Positions 53,122 through 61,879 of a DNA stretch of 64,000 nucleotides are shown piece by piece. Position 1 is the stretch's first letter. Each line of letters opens with the position of its first letter. Made by a program: the position numbers and the translations under genes. Source of the DNA: CAYRAV01 sp964422365 (GTDB taxonomy: Bacteria; Bacillota; Clostridia; Lachnospirales; Lachnospiraceae); assembly GCA_964422365.1 (NCBI GenBank), contig CAYRAV010000011.1, positions 5,161 to 69,160 on the forward strand, given 5' to 3'. Below the pieces are notes generated by a model. The model saw only the letters and a program-made list of their open reading frames with translations, did not search any database and was not told the origin of the DNA.

Positions 53122-53772
53122 CTATATAGACTGTATCAAATTTACCGCTTTTTTTCTAATCATGCATTGATAATGTTCTTCCATATACATTATCCTTACA
53201 TTCTGACTTGATATAAATGTACCAAACTCACTTGCCATCTGCTCCACAAATTCAAATTCCTTTTTTGTCAATTTTCCTTTGCGTAATAACAAATAATATT
53301 TATCTGCCTCTGTATCTTTATATAATCTGCTTTTAATCGGCTTACTAATCTTAATATTGTTACAAAAAGACTCCAACAGATCAAATTTTTCAAAACAATA
53401 AATATAAGAATCTACACCTTTATTTCCTTTTTCTTTTCTCTGATTTTCTTCCATAAACTGACCTGCAAGATCATCTAACACTTTATTGCCGCTCATAATC
53501 TGCTCTATCACATTTCTTACATTATCTTCCGCTTTTTCTGAAAAAGTAATCGCAAGTCCATTATCGGGAAGAACAGCAATCTGCATTGCCAGCATGCCGC
53601 TTTTAGATTCATACCCCACTTCTTCCTTTGCCTGCTCCACAATTGTTTCTAAAAAACCATGAACCTTTTCTTTATCTGTCAGAAAATCTTTTGTTTCCAA
53701 ACCATATTCTCTCATATCATCTTCTGTTAAAAGACAGCATACAGTATCTTCATCAATTCTTTGAAATTTCAT
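53122..53772 (-). CDS. mecA: MecA-family adaptor protein
   Basis: 216 aa. N-terminal substrate-binding domain 'MKFQRIDEDTVCCLLTEDDM' and 'FLETIVEQAKEEVGYESKSG', an acidic/charged middle, and a C-terminal ClpC-binding domain ('YCFEKFDLLESFCNNI', 'LYKDTEADKYYLLLRKGKLT', 'FVEQMASEFG'). It delivers proteins to ClpCP and controls their degradation. Terminated by its own hairpin; no operon partner. Confidence 0.9.
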   Translation of the reverse strand: MKFQRIDEDTVCCLLTEDDMREYGLETKDFLTDKEKVHGFLETIVEQAKEEVGYESKSGMLAMQIAVLPDNGLAITFSEKAEDNVRNVIEQIMSGNKVLDDLAGQFMEENQRKEKGNKGVDSYIYCFEKFDLLESFCNNIKISKPIKSRLYKDTEADKYYLLLRKGKLTKKEFEFVEQMASEFGTFISSQNVRIMYMEEHYQCMIRKKAVNLIQSI

Positions 53773-54046
53773 CTGTAAATCACTCTTTCTATCATCATTT
53801 TGTAACCATTCATAATCTGCCTAAAACCCTATTGGGACTATAAATTCATAATCAAACAAACGTTTTATACGGCATCTGTCTTATGAATAGTTACTTCATT
53901 TTTACAATTACTTAAATTAATTTTAATTACACTCTAGTATAACACATTTTTTTAAGAATACTAGTGGAATCTTTCTAAAATTCTTATTAAAACATCAATT
54001 TTGGTTAATTTTTATGTTTTTCCATACTTATTGTTTATGTCAAATG

Positions 54047-55138
54047 TTAATTATTTTCATTTTTTTTGGCTTTATAAGCCTCCACTGCCGGGTCTGTCAT
54101 CTGATAAATGCGAAACCATTCCTTCGTTTCTAAATCCTTTTTTGTTTCTGAACGGTTTTTTAGTAAAAATTTTACAATTGGATAAGGGTCAATCCATATT
54201 TCATTTTCTCCTTCTTTCTGAGATTCATTAAATATAATCTGAATTCCAAAATGTAGATGCGGGGTCGAAATATTATTTACATTTTCCTGTGTGCTATATC
54301 CTGTATGTCCTAAATATCCAATTACATCCCCCGCTGTTACAATACTACCTTCTTCTAACGATTTGCAATAAGGAAAGTTTTGTCTTAAATGTGCATAATA
54401 GTAATATCTTTTTCTATCAAAACTCCTAATTCCAATTCTCCATCCGCCATACTGATTCCAGCCAAGTGCTTCTACTACTCCTGATTCTACTGCAATAATA
54501 GGTGTACCCGTCTGCCCCATCATATCATGCCCTAAATGTCTTCTTTTATATCCATAACTTCTTGACACACCAAAATCATCATAATCACTATATTCAAAAC
54601 CTTTCGCAATAGGAGAAAATCCTTTTAATCCATAATTTTCTACCCAGTCTATTGTGTCCTCATTTTCTTTGTTTTGCTGAATTTTATACTGTCCTATTAA
54701 TCCTCCTAATACCGCTGTATATGCTTCATAATAATAATCAAAGTACTTTAGATTTTTTTTCAGACTTTCTATGCTAATATTTCCTTCTTTCCATTGTGCC
54801 GCAACAGAATCCATTTCTTCATATACTGTTTTACTGTTGTCAAAATTTCCGCCTGTTTTCGCTGCTGTATATGCTAATATCATAATCCAGTCAATAGGTT
54901 TTTCTGTTTCATGAAGTTCTATATCATATTGATATGCTTTTTCTAATGCATCACAAGTCACATTAAAATCCACCCATTGTATGTAATCTTTTTGTTCTGT
55001 TATGGTATCCTCTGTTTCTTTTTGCTCTATTTTTACAAACATTGTGATAAGCAATAAAAAAAGAAAGAAAAGCTCCATTAAAATTCCCTTTTGGAGCTTG
55101 CTTAGTTTTTTCCATATCAGCCAATCTATCTTTTTCAT
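54047..55138 (-). CDS. M23 family metallopeptidase, membrane-anchored
   Basis: 363 aa from ATG at 55136-55138, preferred because GAGG lies 6 nt upstream; more upstream codons are partly encoded by a repeat. Membrane helix at about residues 18-39. The LytM/M23 domain (about 180-330) carries the zinc motifs 'RRHLGHDMMGQTG' (HxxxD) and 'STPHLHFGIQ' (HxH). Peptidoglycan endopeptidase or, if the site were inactive, a scaffold; the ligands look complete. The long 60-175 region is helical. Sporulation SpoIIQ-like roles are possible but unsupported. Confidence 0.87.
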   Translation of the reverse strand: MKKIDWLIWKKLSKLQKGILMELFFLFLLLITMFVKIEQKETEDTITEQKDYIQWVDFNVTCDALEKAYQYDIELHETEKPIDWIMILAYTAAKTGGNFDNSKTVYEEMDSVAAQWKEGNISIESLKKNLKYFDYYYEAYTAVLGGLIGQYKIQQNKENEDTIDWVENYGLKGFSPIAKGFEYSDYDDFGVSRSYGYKRRHLGHDMMGQTGTPIIAVESGVVEALGWNQYGGWRIGIRSFDRKRYYYYAHLRQNFPYCKSLEEGSIVTAGDVIGYLGHTGYSTQENVNNISTPHLHFGIQIIFNESQKEGENEIWIDPYPIVKFLLKNRSETKKDLETKEWFRIYQMTDPAVEAYKAKKNENN

Positions 55139-55198
55139 GGATAACCTCAACATATCTTTTTCAATCATTTTATGCAATATCTTTATAAAAAATGTGTA

Positions 55199-55289
55199 AC
55201 TGTTACAAAAGTACATGTACAATCTACTCTTATTAAGCGGGCATCCATATACACTTTGCATAATTGTTTCTGCATGGCTGAACTGTTAC
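55199..55289. repeat. Family B inverted-repeat element
   Basis: ACTGTTACAAAAGTACATGT at the left, 'GCATGGCTGAACTGTTAC' at the right; interior 'AAGCGGGCATCCATATACAC' as in 56858-56922. It lies between the divergent M23 and coiled-coil genes. Confidence 0.75.
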
Positions 55290-55340
55290 TGAAATTTATG
55301 TATATGATATCTTTTTGATGACATTTTACAACTTATATGT

Positions 55341-55346
55341 TATAAT
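55341..55346 (+). promoter_or_regulatory. Candidate -10 box of the coiled-coil gene
   Basis: TATAAT, 30 bp before the start codon; the nearest TTGATG (55315-55320) is 20 bp upstream, longer than ideal, so the -35 is uncertain. Confidence 0.45.
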
Positions 55347-55375
55347 AGAATAACAACAGTAAATGGGGGATGTGT

Positions 55376-55642
55376 ATGGAATCTGTAAAAATGGAAATCA
55401 AATTTTTAGTAGCTGGCAGTCTTCCTAGTAATGAAGTACTGGTAAACGAGTTTAAAGAGCGTTTTGAAAAAAGTTGTACTTCTAACTCCCGTTTGGCTAT
55501 TATTTCTGAAATCAACTGCCAAAACAGTATCGAGAGATTACAGGATAGTCAAACGGATATCAAAAAATTACAAGATGAGGTTACACGCCTTCGCAACATT
55601 ATTTCTAAAATAAAATCATGTGTTAATGATGAAAATCTTTAG
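55376..55642 (+). CDS. Small coiled-coil protein, unknown function
   Basis: 88 aa from ATG at 55376, with GGGGGATGTGT upstream. An N-terminal 'MESVKMEIKFLVAGSLPSNE' segment precedes a C-terminal coiled coil ('SIERLQDSQTDIKKLQDEVT', residues 51-82). The coil is rich in heptad Leu/Ile. I do not recognise the family. A TATAAT box at 55341-55346 precedes it. Monocistronic, with its own terminator. Confidence 0.7.
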   Translation: MESVKMEIKFLVAGSLPSNEVLVNEFKERFEKSCTSNSRLAIISEINCQNSIERLQDSQTDIKKLQDEVTRLRNIISKIKSCVNDENL

Positions 55643-55688
55643 AACAAATGCGAAACTCTATCATAACATTTTATAACAATGTTATAAC

Positions 55689-55722
55689 AAAAACTATTAT
55701 AATTTCCATTATAATAGTTTTT
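55689..55722 (+). terminator. Terminator after the coiled-coil gene
   Basis: AAAAACTATTATAAT (55689-55703) pairs perfectly with ATTATAATAGTTTTT (55708-55722), followed by GTTTTTTC. Confidence 0.85.
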
Positions 55723-55807
55723 GTTTTTTCTTGCATTTATAGACAGTTAACCATCTGACTTTACCAAACGATCTACAGCTTATTGTTTGTTATAAAAAAT
55801 ATCTTTA

Positions 55808-56767
55808 TTATGGCTTACAGTTTCCACAAGGTTCATAACCTTGCTCCACCAATTCTTCTCTGCTGCCATAATAAACATTTTTGTTTTCCTCTTTGATTTC
55901 ATCTATATTACTACATGTTGGATAGTGAAATTTATGTGTATTTGTATTTAAAATATATTCTGTACTCTGTTTCTTTGTATCTGCTTTTTTTGTTTTTTCT
56001 TTTTCCTTCTGCGGCTCCGTCTTTGCTTTGCCAGCCATATCCGTAGAAAGCCAGCTGTCTCCAGTAGCATAATCAATCTCGATTCCCGGTTGGTTATTAT
56101 AAACAAATACATTAAAACAGATACCCTTTCCATTATCCTCTACAGACCATCCCTCCATCTGCACACCCTTTGCAACAAGATTATCTCCATCATAAACAGG
56201 TGTAACGCGGTATAATACATGATGATTTGTTTCTTCTACATATTCATCCACTAAATCTTCAAATGGCAGCATTCCCTGTACATTCATATATCTGGTTCCC
56301 GTAATTAGGTTCTTTTCATTGGCGTTTTCCCCTGCCAGCTGATATCCAATTAAGTGACATCTGTTATAAAGATACTTTCCATCTACGATATCATATTTTA
56401 CGGTATGCCATCCTGATGGTTTCACTGATCCGATTCCACTACGTTTTTCTGTGGGCATAATCTCTTTGCATATATTAGCATAGGCAGCACCACACCTTCC
56501 AAGTTCGTCTAATGTACAATACTCTTCAAATGCATCAGTAGTATAATCACTCTTTTGAAAGGCAGGCTGATTCCCATTTAATTCTACATATGGAGCATCA
56601 GAAAATTCAGGTATCTCCTCTAATGTTATATTTTTCTTATTTGTTACACCTGCACTATCGTTTGCTGTTGTCAATGCATCCTGATTAAATATCTGTCCAT
56701 CGCATCCATAAAGGCATATGCTTATCAAAAAAATAAGCGATAAAAATATTCTTCTAATCCTATTCAT
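55808..56767 (-). CDS. Secreted DNA/RNA non-specific endonuclease (EndA-like) lipoprotein
   Basis: 319 aa from ATG at 56765-56767 (GAGGATGTGTAAAA upstream). Lipobox 'SICLYGC' (Cys about 22). Nuclease domain 80-240: 'GWHTVKYDIVDGKYLYNRCH' with catalytic His in 'YNRCHLIGYQLAGENANEKN' and 'TGTRYMNVQGM'; this is the beta-beta-alpha-Me EndA variant with NRCH for DRGH. A Lys/Thr linker leads to a C-terminal Cys/His module, 'NTHKFHYPTCSNI' and 'GYEPCGNCKP', resembling the small Ada-type zinc-binding tail found on clostridial nucleases. Confidence 0.9.
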   Translation of the reverse strand: MNRIRRIFLSLIFLISICLYGCDGQIFNQDALTTANDSAGVTNKKNITLEEIPEFSDAPYVELNGNQPAFQKSDYTTDAFEEYCTLDELGRCGAAYANICKEIMPTEKRSGIGSVKPSGWHTVKYDIVDGKYLYNRCHLIGYQLAGENANEKNLITGTRYMNVQGMLPFEDLVDEYVEETNHHVLYRVTPVYDGDNLVAKGVQMEGWSVEDNGKGICFNVFVYNNQPGIEIDYATGDSWLSTDMAGKAKTEPQKEKEKTKKADTKKQSTEYILNTNTHKFHYPTCSNIDEIKEENKNVYYGSREELVEQGYEPCGNCKP

Positions 56768-56857
56768 TTTTACACATCCTCTCTGTTCTGCCTTCCTCTC
56801 CTTTTGGCCGGACTCTTTATCCATGTCAGACATCCGCCCTATAAGAAATGTATAAAT

Positions 56858-56922
56858 CGCTTAGCATGCAAGCAGTCATATACACTTTGCACCATCATTT
56901 CTGAACAGCCGAATTACTGTAC
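56858..56922. repeat. Family B partial element overlapping the NUDIX gene 3' end
   Basis: 'AGTCATATACACTTTGCACC' and 'CATTTCTGAACAGCCGAATT' up to ACTGTAC: the right half of a family B element. It encodes the last eight codons and stop of the NUDIX gene. Confidence 0.75.
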
Positions 56923-57479
56923 ATTTTACTCCATAAATAACAATATGCTTGTGTTCTTGCTGCAAATCGCTGCGTCGTTAGTAACTCTCTTACTTCTTCT
57001 CTTGTATACCAGCCTGGCACAATTTCTTCTACTGTAGATGTACTCTCTCTAAAGCTGCCACGTGCTTTTCCTACAATGCATACATTCATTTCATTGCTAA
57101 ATCCTACTGCACTATAACTGCAATCAATAAAATCTTCTATCTCATACAACTCCAAACCTGTTTCTTCCCAGAGTTCACGTCTTGCACTTTGTTCCGGTGT
57201 TTCTCCATGGTCAATCAATCCTGCAGGGAAGTTATAAACCCATTCCCCCACTGCCAGACGAAATTCCCTATTTATCAATATTTTTTCTCCTGACTCATCT
57301 ACAGCAATAATAACAACTGCATCTGGTGTATTACTATGCAGATCTTCTATTGTTTTTATATTACTTTTTCTACTAATCATTTCATATATTTTTTCTTTTT
57401 TATCGACTGTTTCATATGTTACATCATAACGTGTAATATACTTTCCTTCCTCTTTTTTCTCGATTCCTTTCAGTTTCAT
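56895..57479 (-). CDS. NUDIX hydrolase, probable ADP-ribose pyrophosphatase
   Basis: 194 aa from ATG at 57477-57479 (AAAGGCTGTGGAAACAAA upstream; the longer frame to 57527 has no RBS of its own). NUDIX box 'GLIDHGETPEQSARRELWEE' followed by TGL (G-x5-E-x7-REL-x-EE), preceded by 'WVYNFPAG'. Compared with typical ADP-ribose pyrophosphatases (about 180 aa) the length is normal. The C-terminus 'YSNSAVQK' is encoded by a repeat arm, so the original ending has been replaced. Confidence 0.88.
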   Translation of the reverse strand: MKLKGIEKKEEGKYITRYDVTYETVDKKEKIYEMISRKSNIKTIEDLHSNTPDAVVIIAVDESGEKILINREFRLAVGEWVYNFPAGLIDHGETPEQSARRELWEETGLELYEIEDFIDCSYSAVGFSNEMNVCIVGKARGSFRESTSTVEEIVPGWYTREEVRELLTTQRFAARTQAYCYLWSKMYSNSAVQK

Positions 57480-57575
57480 TTTGTTTCCACAGCCTTTCTT
57501 TTCTTTCTCTTTCACTTGCTGCATCACGCAACGTAGTGTAGTGTTTGATTAAAATTTATTTGATACAATATACAA

Positions 57576-57618
57576 AAGCGTGTCTGAAAACTTATTACTG
57601 CCCTTCAAACACGCCCAA
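57576..57618. repeat. Short family A-like hairpin after the FprA gene
   Basis: 'AAAGCGTGTCTGAAAAC' and 'CTTCAAACACGC' form a compact hairpin with the A termini but only a 13-nt interior. Probably a deleted A element. Confidence 0.6.
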
Positions 57619-57675
57619 CAATATACCGCTTTAAATTTTTGAGCAGTATAATACTATTACTTTTTTATTATTTTT

Positions 57676-58842
57676 CTACAGCTCTAATGCATCTGCCAAT
57701 GCTTTCATAGAAGCTATATTTTCTTCTTTTAATGTAGATTTAATAGAAATAACTGGTTCTAAAATAGTTATTTCTTTCATGGTTTCTAAAACTGCTTTCA
57801 TTTGTTTTGCAGCCATTGATGCCCATGAACCATTTTCAATCAGACCTACTGTTCTTTTCTGGAAGTTCTTTGCTTTTAAGTGATGTAAGAAATCTTCCAT
57901 ACATGGGAATAATCCACCATCATATGTAGCACAAGCTAATACAAGACGATCATAGCGGAATGCATCTTCTACTGCTTCTGCCATATCATCTCTTGATAAA
58001 TCTAAAACAGATACTTTCTCAGCGCCTGCTTCTTCTAACATTTTTGCAAATTTCTTTGCTGCTTTTGCTGTATTTCCATGGATGGAAGCATATGCCACAA
58101 GGATACCTTTATCCTCAGGCTCATAGCTGCTCCATATATTGTATTTTCCAATATAATATTCCAGATTTTCTGTTAAGATTGGTCCATGAAGAGGACAGAT
58201 TGCCGCAATATCCAATGTTGCTGCTTTCTTTAAAAGCGCCTGTACCTGCGCGCCATATTTTCCTACAATATTAAAATAATATCTTCTTGCCTCACAAGCC
58301 CAGTCTTCTTGCACATCCAATGCACCAAATTTTCCGAATCCATCTGCACTGAATAAGATTTTTTCTTTTTTCTCATATTCTACCATAACTTCAGGCCAAT
58401 GTACCATAGGTGCCATAACAAATACTAATGTATGTTCCCCTAAACAAAGTTCTTCTCCTTCTTTTACCACTACCTTCTGCTCATCACGTAATGCTACAGT
58501 AAAAAACTGTGGAATCATAACAAATGTTTTTGCATTTCCAACAATTTTTGTATCTGGATATTTTTCTATGAACTTTTGTATATTTGAGGCATGGTCAGGC
58601 TCCATATGAGATACGATCAGATAATCCGGCTGTCTTCCCTGAAGTACTTTTTCTAAATTTGCAAACCATTGTTCTGTTACTCTTTTATCCACGGTATCCA
58701 TAACTGCAATTTTTTCATCCAAAATAACATAAGAATTATAAGATACACCATTAGGCACAACATATTGACTTTCAAATAAATCAATATCATGGTCATCTAC
58801 ACCAACATATTTTACTGCATCACTAATTACAATATTACTCAT
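57676..58842 (-). CDS. FprA family A-type flavodiiron protein
   Basis: 388 aa from ATG at 58840-58842, AAGGAGGAAGAACAGA upstream. N-terminal metallo-beta-lactamase diiron domain with 'VSHMEPDHASNIQKF' (HxExDH), 'VFVMAPMVHWPEV', 'LFSADGFGKFG' and 'CPLHGP'; C-terminal flavodoxin from about 255 with 'VAYASIHGNTAKAAK'. It reduces O2 to water or NO to N2O. The NADH/rubredoxin partner is not visible nearby. An anaerobe's oxygen-defence gene. Confidence 0.94.
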   Translation of the reverse strand: MSNIVISDAVKYVGVDDHDIDLFESQYVVPNGVSYNSYVILDEKIAVMDTVDKRVTEQWFANLEKVLQGRQPDYLIVSHMEPDHASNIQKFIEKYPDTKIVGNAKTFVMIPQFFTVALRDEQKVVVKEGEELCLGEHTLVFVMAPMVHWPEVMVEYEKKEKILFSADGFGKFGALDVQEDWACEARRYYFNIVGKYGAQVQALLKKAATLDIAAICPLHGPILTENLEYYIGKYNIWSSYEPEDKGILVAYASIHGNTAKAAKKFAKMLEEAGAEKVSVLDLSRDDMAEAVEDAFRYDRLVLACATYDGGLFPCMEDFLHHLKAKNFQKRTVGLIENGSWASMAAKQMKAVLETMKEITILEPVISIKSTLKEENIASMKALADALEL

Positions 58843-58909
58843 TCTGTTCTTCCTCCTTGACTCTATATCATTTGCAATCAGGCTATCATGCACACATTGT
58901 GTTTATTTG

Positions 58910-59062
58910 TAACCGTTCAGAAGGTGCAAAGTCATATGTGCAAATTGTACATGGGAGCTTGCTCATAAAATACAATTTACACATATGGCCTCATAGCTGG
59001 TAACGGCATCATGAACAAAATGACCAGCCATAGCATTTTGTGAATGGCACCTTCTAAATAGT
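58910..59062. repeat. Palindromic element upstream of the FprA gene
   Basis: AACCGTTCAGAAGGTGC and GCACCTTCTAAATAGTT are the outer arms. The inside holds a second palindrome, 'TCATATGTGCAAATTGTACA' to 'ACAATTTACACATATGGC'. It is a relative of family B by its GTAAC-GTTCAG start. Confidence 0.7.
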
Positions 59063-59254
59063 TATATTTGATAGCCACAAACATTTAGAGCAGATTTTCT
59101 TCATCTCGCCCTTTTACACATAACGCTTGTATTATAACAATAAAAATCAAATAAATCAACTACCTAGTTTTTGTATTCTTCATCAACAACAGTATCCCTT
59201 TTTCATATTGCCAATCAAATACTGTTTTCCTTTTAAACACACTCTAGTAACATA
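59063..59254. other. Gene-free AT-rich interval
   Basis: No coding frame. 'AACACACTCTAGTAA' at about 59236-59250 is the eroded end of a family A element. Confidence 0.45.
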
Positions 59255-59297
59255 AAACGCACTTTTTAAACAAATATTTTGTTAAAAAAGTGCGTTT
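59255..59297 (-). terminator. Terminator after the 66-aa protein gene
   Basis: AAACGCACTTTTT (59255-59267) pairs with AAAAAGTGCGTTT (59285-59297), 18 bp past the stop. Confidence 0.8.
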
Positions 59298-59314
59298 ATT
59301 TCCTATTTCAACTC

Positions 59315-59515
59315 CTAAATTTTCCCCTCAGCCACATCTCTCAGCAATTCCTGCATTTCATACTTACTTGTGACTCTTCTGCTGCTCTCCTCTACCTTTT
59401 TTCTTCTCTCTTCACTCATATTAGAATATTGTGTTCTGGCTTCTTCATTCATTGCCATACCCATTGCAAAACCAATTGGCAGTTCATCGCTGCTGCCTGA
59501 ATCTCTTACATTCAT
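59315..59515 (-). CDS. Small conserved-looking protein, unknown
   Basis: 66 aa, RBS AAAGGATAGAGGAAA. Residues 10-25 'ELPIGFAMGMAMNEEARTQY' are Met/Ala-rich; the rest is helical and charged, 'MSEERRKKVEESSRRVTSKY' to 'LLRDVAEGKI'. It has the form of small cytosolic proteins seen in many Clostridia (NIFGAMQ or similar), but I do not recognise a function. It has its own terminator. Confidence 0.65.
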   Translation of the reverse strand: MNVRDSGSSDELPIGFAMGMAMNEEARTQYSNMSEERRKKVEESSRRVTSKYEMQELLRDVAEGKI

Positions 59516-59603
59516 TTTCCTCTATCCTTTCTTTGTAAATTTTGCCATACTATACTAATTTTTTCAACTCTCATTTCATTTCCAAACAACAAACTCTATC
59601 TAT

Positions 59604-59759
59604 TAGGAGCTGCAAAAAAATAACTGATACAGACTGTGCAGGATATTTCCTCAATGGTACAGGTCAAAAAACATAGGCGCAGCGGGCTGCGTCGAGGCTT
59701 TTTGACCTGCGTGGCCGGAGAAATAGACAAGATATATCAGTTATTTTCCTACAGATCCT
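59604..59759. repeat. Family F palindromic element
   Basis: AGGAGCTGCAAAAAAATAAC to GTTATTTTCCTACAGATCCT, arms imperfectly complementary, with the centre 'GCGCAGCGGGCTGCG' flanked by 'AGGTCAAAAAACA' and 'GGCTTTTTGACCT'. Only copy in the window, but the CGGGCT core is shared with A and D. Confidence 0.75.
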
Positions 59760-59794
59760 TGTCCTATTTCTAAACGCATGAAAACAATTCACCC

Positions 59795-60283
59795 TTATAG
59801 CAGAGTCCAAATCCAATAAAAAAATCCCAGCACCCAGCTTGTCAGTATTCCATACAGAATTACTGGTCCTGCTATTACAAATATTTTGCAGCCTATTCCA
59901 AACACTTCTCCTTCTGGTTTGAAATCAATTGCAGGAGCTGCCACCGAATTAGCAAATCCTGTTATTGGTACAAGCGTGCCCGCCCCTCCGAATTTAGCCA
60001 GTCTTGCATACCATTGCAGCCCTGTTAAAATAACACTAAGCAAAACTAATGTAATTGTTGTATATAACCCTGCCATCTCTTTATCCCAGCCAAATGCCTG
60101 ATACATGCGGGATAATCCTTCTCCAATGCAGCAGATTATACCACCAATTAAAAATGCTTTTCCCATATTCGCCCATTGGTTATGAGTCGGTGTCACTTCC
60201 TTTACATAAGCATTGTACTTTTCTGCTTTTTTCATTTCATCCTTTTCATTTAACACATCTTTTATGTTTGTCCCATTTTCCAT
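59795..60283 (-). CDS. spoVAC: Stage V sporulation protein AC
   Basis: 162 aa. 'VTPTHNQWANMGKAFLIGGI' (about 31-50), 'ICCIGEGLSRMYQAFG', 'ILTGLQWYARLAKFGGAGTL' and 'VPITGFANSVAAPAIDFKPE' match SpoVAC, a multi-helix membrane protein that forms a mechanosensitive channel for Ca-dipicolinate movement in spores. About 57 bp after spoVAB. spoVAD does not follow. Confidence 0.94.
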   Translation of the reverse strand: MENGTNIKDVLNEKDEMKKAEKYNAYVKEVTPTHNQWANMGKAFLIGGIICCIGEGLSRMYQAFGWDKEMAGLYTTITLVLLSVILTGLQWYARLAKFGGAGTLVPITGFANSVAAPAIDFKPEGEVFGIGCKIFVIAGPVILYGILTSWVLGFFYWIWTLL

Positions 60284-60339
60284 TCTCTGTCACATCCCTT
60301 CTCGCTGATTATCATTTCTCTTTTAAACATAAAGATAGA

Positions 60340-60756
60340 TTACTCTCCATGCCAGTATTGTAACAATGTACCAAAACACTTCCCTAATGCAATTGCAGTT
60401 GCAATGTAGGGCATACCTTGTTTCAATTTTACTCTTTCTGCCATAATCGGCATTACTTTTAACACTTCTGCAAGTGCCATAGCAAGGCAACCTGTAAATA
60501 CTCCCGAAAATATTCCATATACTGCTAATCCCGCCAATCCTATAGGCAGCTTCCATTGGAATATTGAAATAAGATTTCCAATGGCACCTCCTAATACAAT
60601 CACTGTTTCATAGGTAGGAATATATTGTGAAGTCCTTGTTCTTGCTGCTAGTCTTGTAATAACACCTATCATCACAAGAAATGCAAATACACCACTTGCA
60701 ACGGCAAGTCCTGATGCCAAACCAATAAACCCTAATATTATACTTTTAATCAGCAT
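60340..60756 (-). CDS. spoVAB: Stage V sporulation protein AB
   Basis: 138 aa. Four membrane helices: 'MLIKSIILGFIGLASGLAVASGVFAFL' region, 'MIGVITRLAARTRTSQYIPT', 'GGAIGNLISIFQW' and 'GCLAMALAEVLKVMPIMAER', which are the family signatures. It overlaps the 3' end of spoVAA by 11 bp. Confidence 0.93.
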   Translation of the reverse strand: MLIKSIILGFIGLASGLAVASGVFAFLVMIGVITRLAARTRTSQYIPTYETVIVLGGAIGNLISIFQWKLPIGLAGLAVYGIFSGVFTGCLAMALAEVLKVMPIMAERVKLKQGMPYIATAIALGKCFGTLLQYWHGE

Positions 60757-61375
60757 CCATTGTATTCCCCTCTCTTTCAGCTTCCTTTATGATTGCTTTA
60801 TACTCATCTTCTTCATAACTGCGCATTGCAATCTCCAAAGGTGTCGGATCGTCTTTGCGCTGCCATCTTTTATAATGATTAAAGAATATAATACTTCCTA
60901 TAGGCAGCCCCAGTGCATAAGAAATTTCCATAATTCCCAATCCATCATACTCTTTTCCTAATACCAGTCGATACATGTTGTCAAATACATCTCCAACACT
61001 GACATCTGTGTTAAAAGTCATAATAGAAAATGCTGCTCCAAAAAATACAACCAAACACAGCAGTGCTACTTTTGTGTATTCTAACCACTGCTTTGGTGCA
61101 GAAGGAACTTTGTATTGTATGATAAAATCTGTCTCTCCCAGATTGACAACCTGAACATCAGGGTAATTTTTTTCAATCAGCTCTATTACCTTTAAAATAG
61201 ATACCACATACTTTTTATTTTTTTTTTCATTTACCTTCATAAAAAGTGTCTGGTTTAACTTTTTTACCATATTTTTATCTACACCATATAACTTTACAAT
61301 ATCACTTAAGTAAATATTTTTATTCAATACCTCTGAATTCTGTTCCGCTTTTATATATAATATCTTATTCTGCAA
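60746..61375 (-). CDS. spoVAA: Stage V sporulation protein AA
   Basis: 209 aa, TTG start at 61373-61375: AAGGAG lies 9 nt upstream and the ATG overlapping it in another frame gives only four codons. N-terminal 'ILYIKAEQNSEVLNKNIYLS' and 'VSILKVIELIEKNYPDVQVV' form the soluble SpoVAA domain; two helices follow (about 100-120 and 145-165). Part of the spoVA spore-germination channel. Confidence 0.9.
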   Translation of the reverse strand: MQNKILYIKAEQNSEVLNKNIYLSDIVKLYGVDKNMVKKLNQTLFMKVNEKKNKKYVVSILKVIELIEKNYPDVQVVNLGETDFIIQYKVPSAPKQWLEYTKVALLCLVVFFGAAFSIMTFNTDVSVGDVFDNMYRLVLGKEYDGLGIMEISYALGLPIGSIIFFNHYKRWQRKDDPTPLEIAMRSYEEDEYKAIIKEAEREGNTMDAD

Positions 61376-61469
61376 ACATAAACTCTCCTTTTTATTATAA
61401 ATTTTGTAATACTTTAGAACTGCTTTTTACATTGTACCTTTCGTACACAATTCGCTTGTATTGTGGTAT

Positions 61470-61532
61470 GCCCATATGAGTATACAAAGCAGGACATGCA
61501 GATTGGGGCAATGAATTTTCAAACACACTCTA
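61470..61532. repeat. Right-end fragment of a family A element
   Basis: Matches 21704-21760 and ends AATTTTCAAACACACTCTA at 61532. The last CTA is read on the minus strand as the TAG of the 40-aa ORF. Confidence 0.75.
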
Positions 61533-61652
61533 GATTAATACTCCATCATAAACCTGTTGCGAAGTATTCATTGCCAATTCAAAAAACATGACAACAGATG
61601 CAGCTGCCACTACTGCACATAACACAGCTAAACATAATCGCTTTTTCAACAT
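61530..61652 (-). CDS. Small single-pass or secreted peptide ORF (40 aa)
   Basis: ATG at 61650-61652 with AAAGGAGGTATTTTTT upstream. The peptide begins 'MLKKRLCLAVLCAVVAAASV' and continues 'VMFFELAMNTSQQVYDGVLI' (40 residues), a basic N-terminus plus a hydrophobic core, as in a signal peptide or small membrane protein. It lies between sigF and spoVAA in the same direction. The TAG stop is at the terminus of an A repeat. Too short for typical gene finding; function unknown. Confidence 0.55.
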   Translation of the reverse strand: MLKKRLCLAVLCAVVAAASVVMFFELAMNTSQQVYDGVLI

Positions 61653-61745
61653 AAAAAATACCTCCTTTTATATGTGAATGAAACTCTAATTGGTTAATTT
61701 GTAAACTTTGTACTATTATTTGATATTTTTTCTTTTTTATGCAAA

Positions 61746-61781
61746 AAATTGAGAGGTCAAATTATTATGACATCTCAATTT
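61746..61781 (-). terminator. Terminator of the spoIIA operon
   Basis: AAATTGAGAGGTCA (61746-61759) pairs with TGACATCTCAATTT (61768-61781), with one mismatch, followed by TTTTTTGC on the minus strand. Confidence 0.75.
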
Positions 61782-61879
61782 CTATATCCAGAACGAATTA
61801 CTTTATTCCAGCGGCAATCTGTTATCAGTCAGTTTAGACTGAATTGTTACACTAAATTCTTTGCCAATGTGGATTAAAA

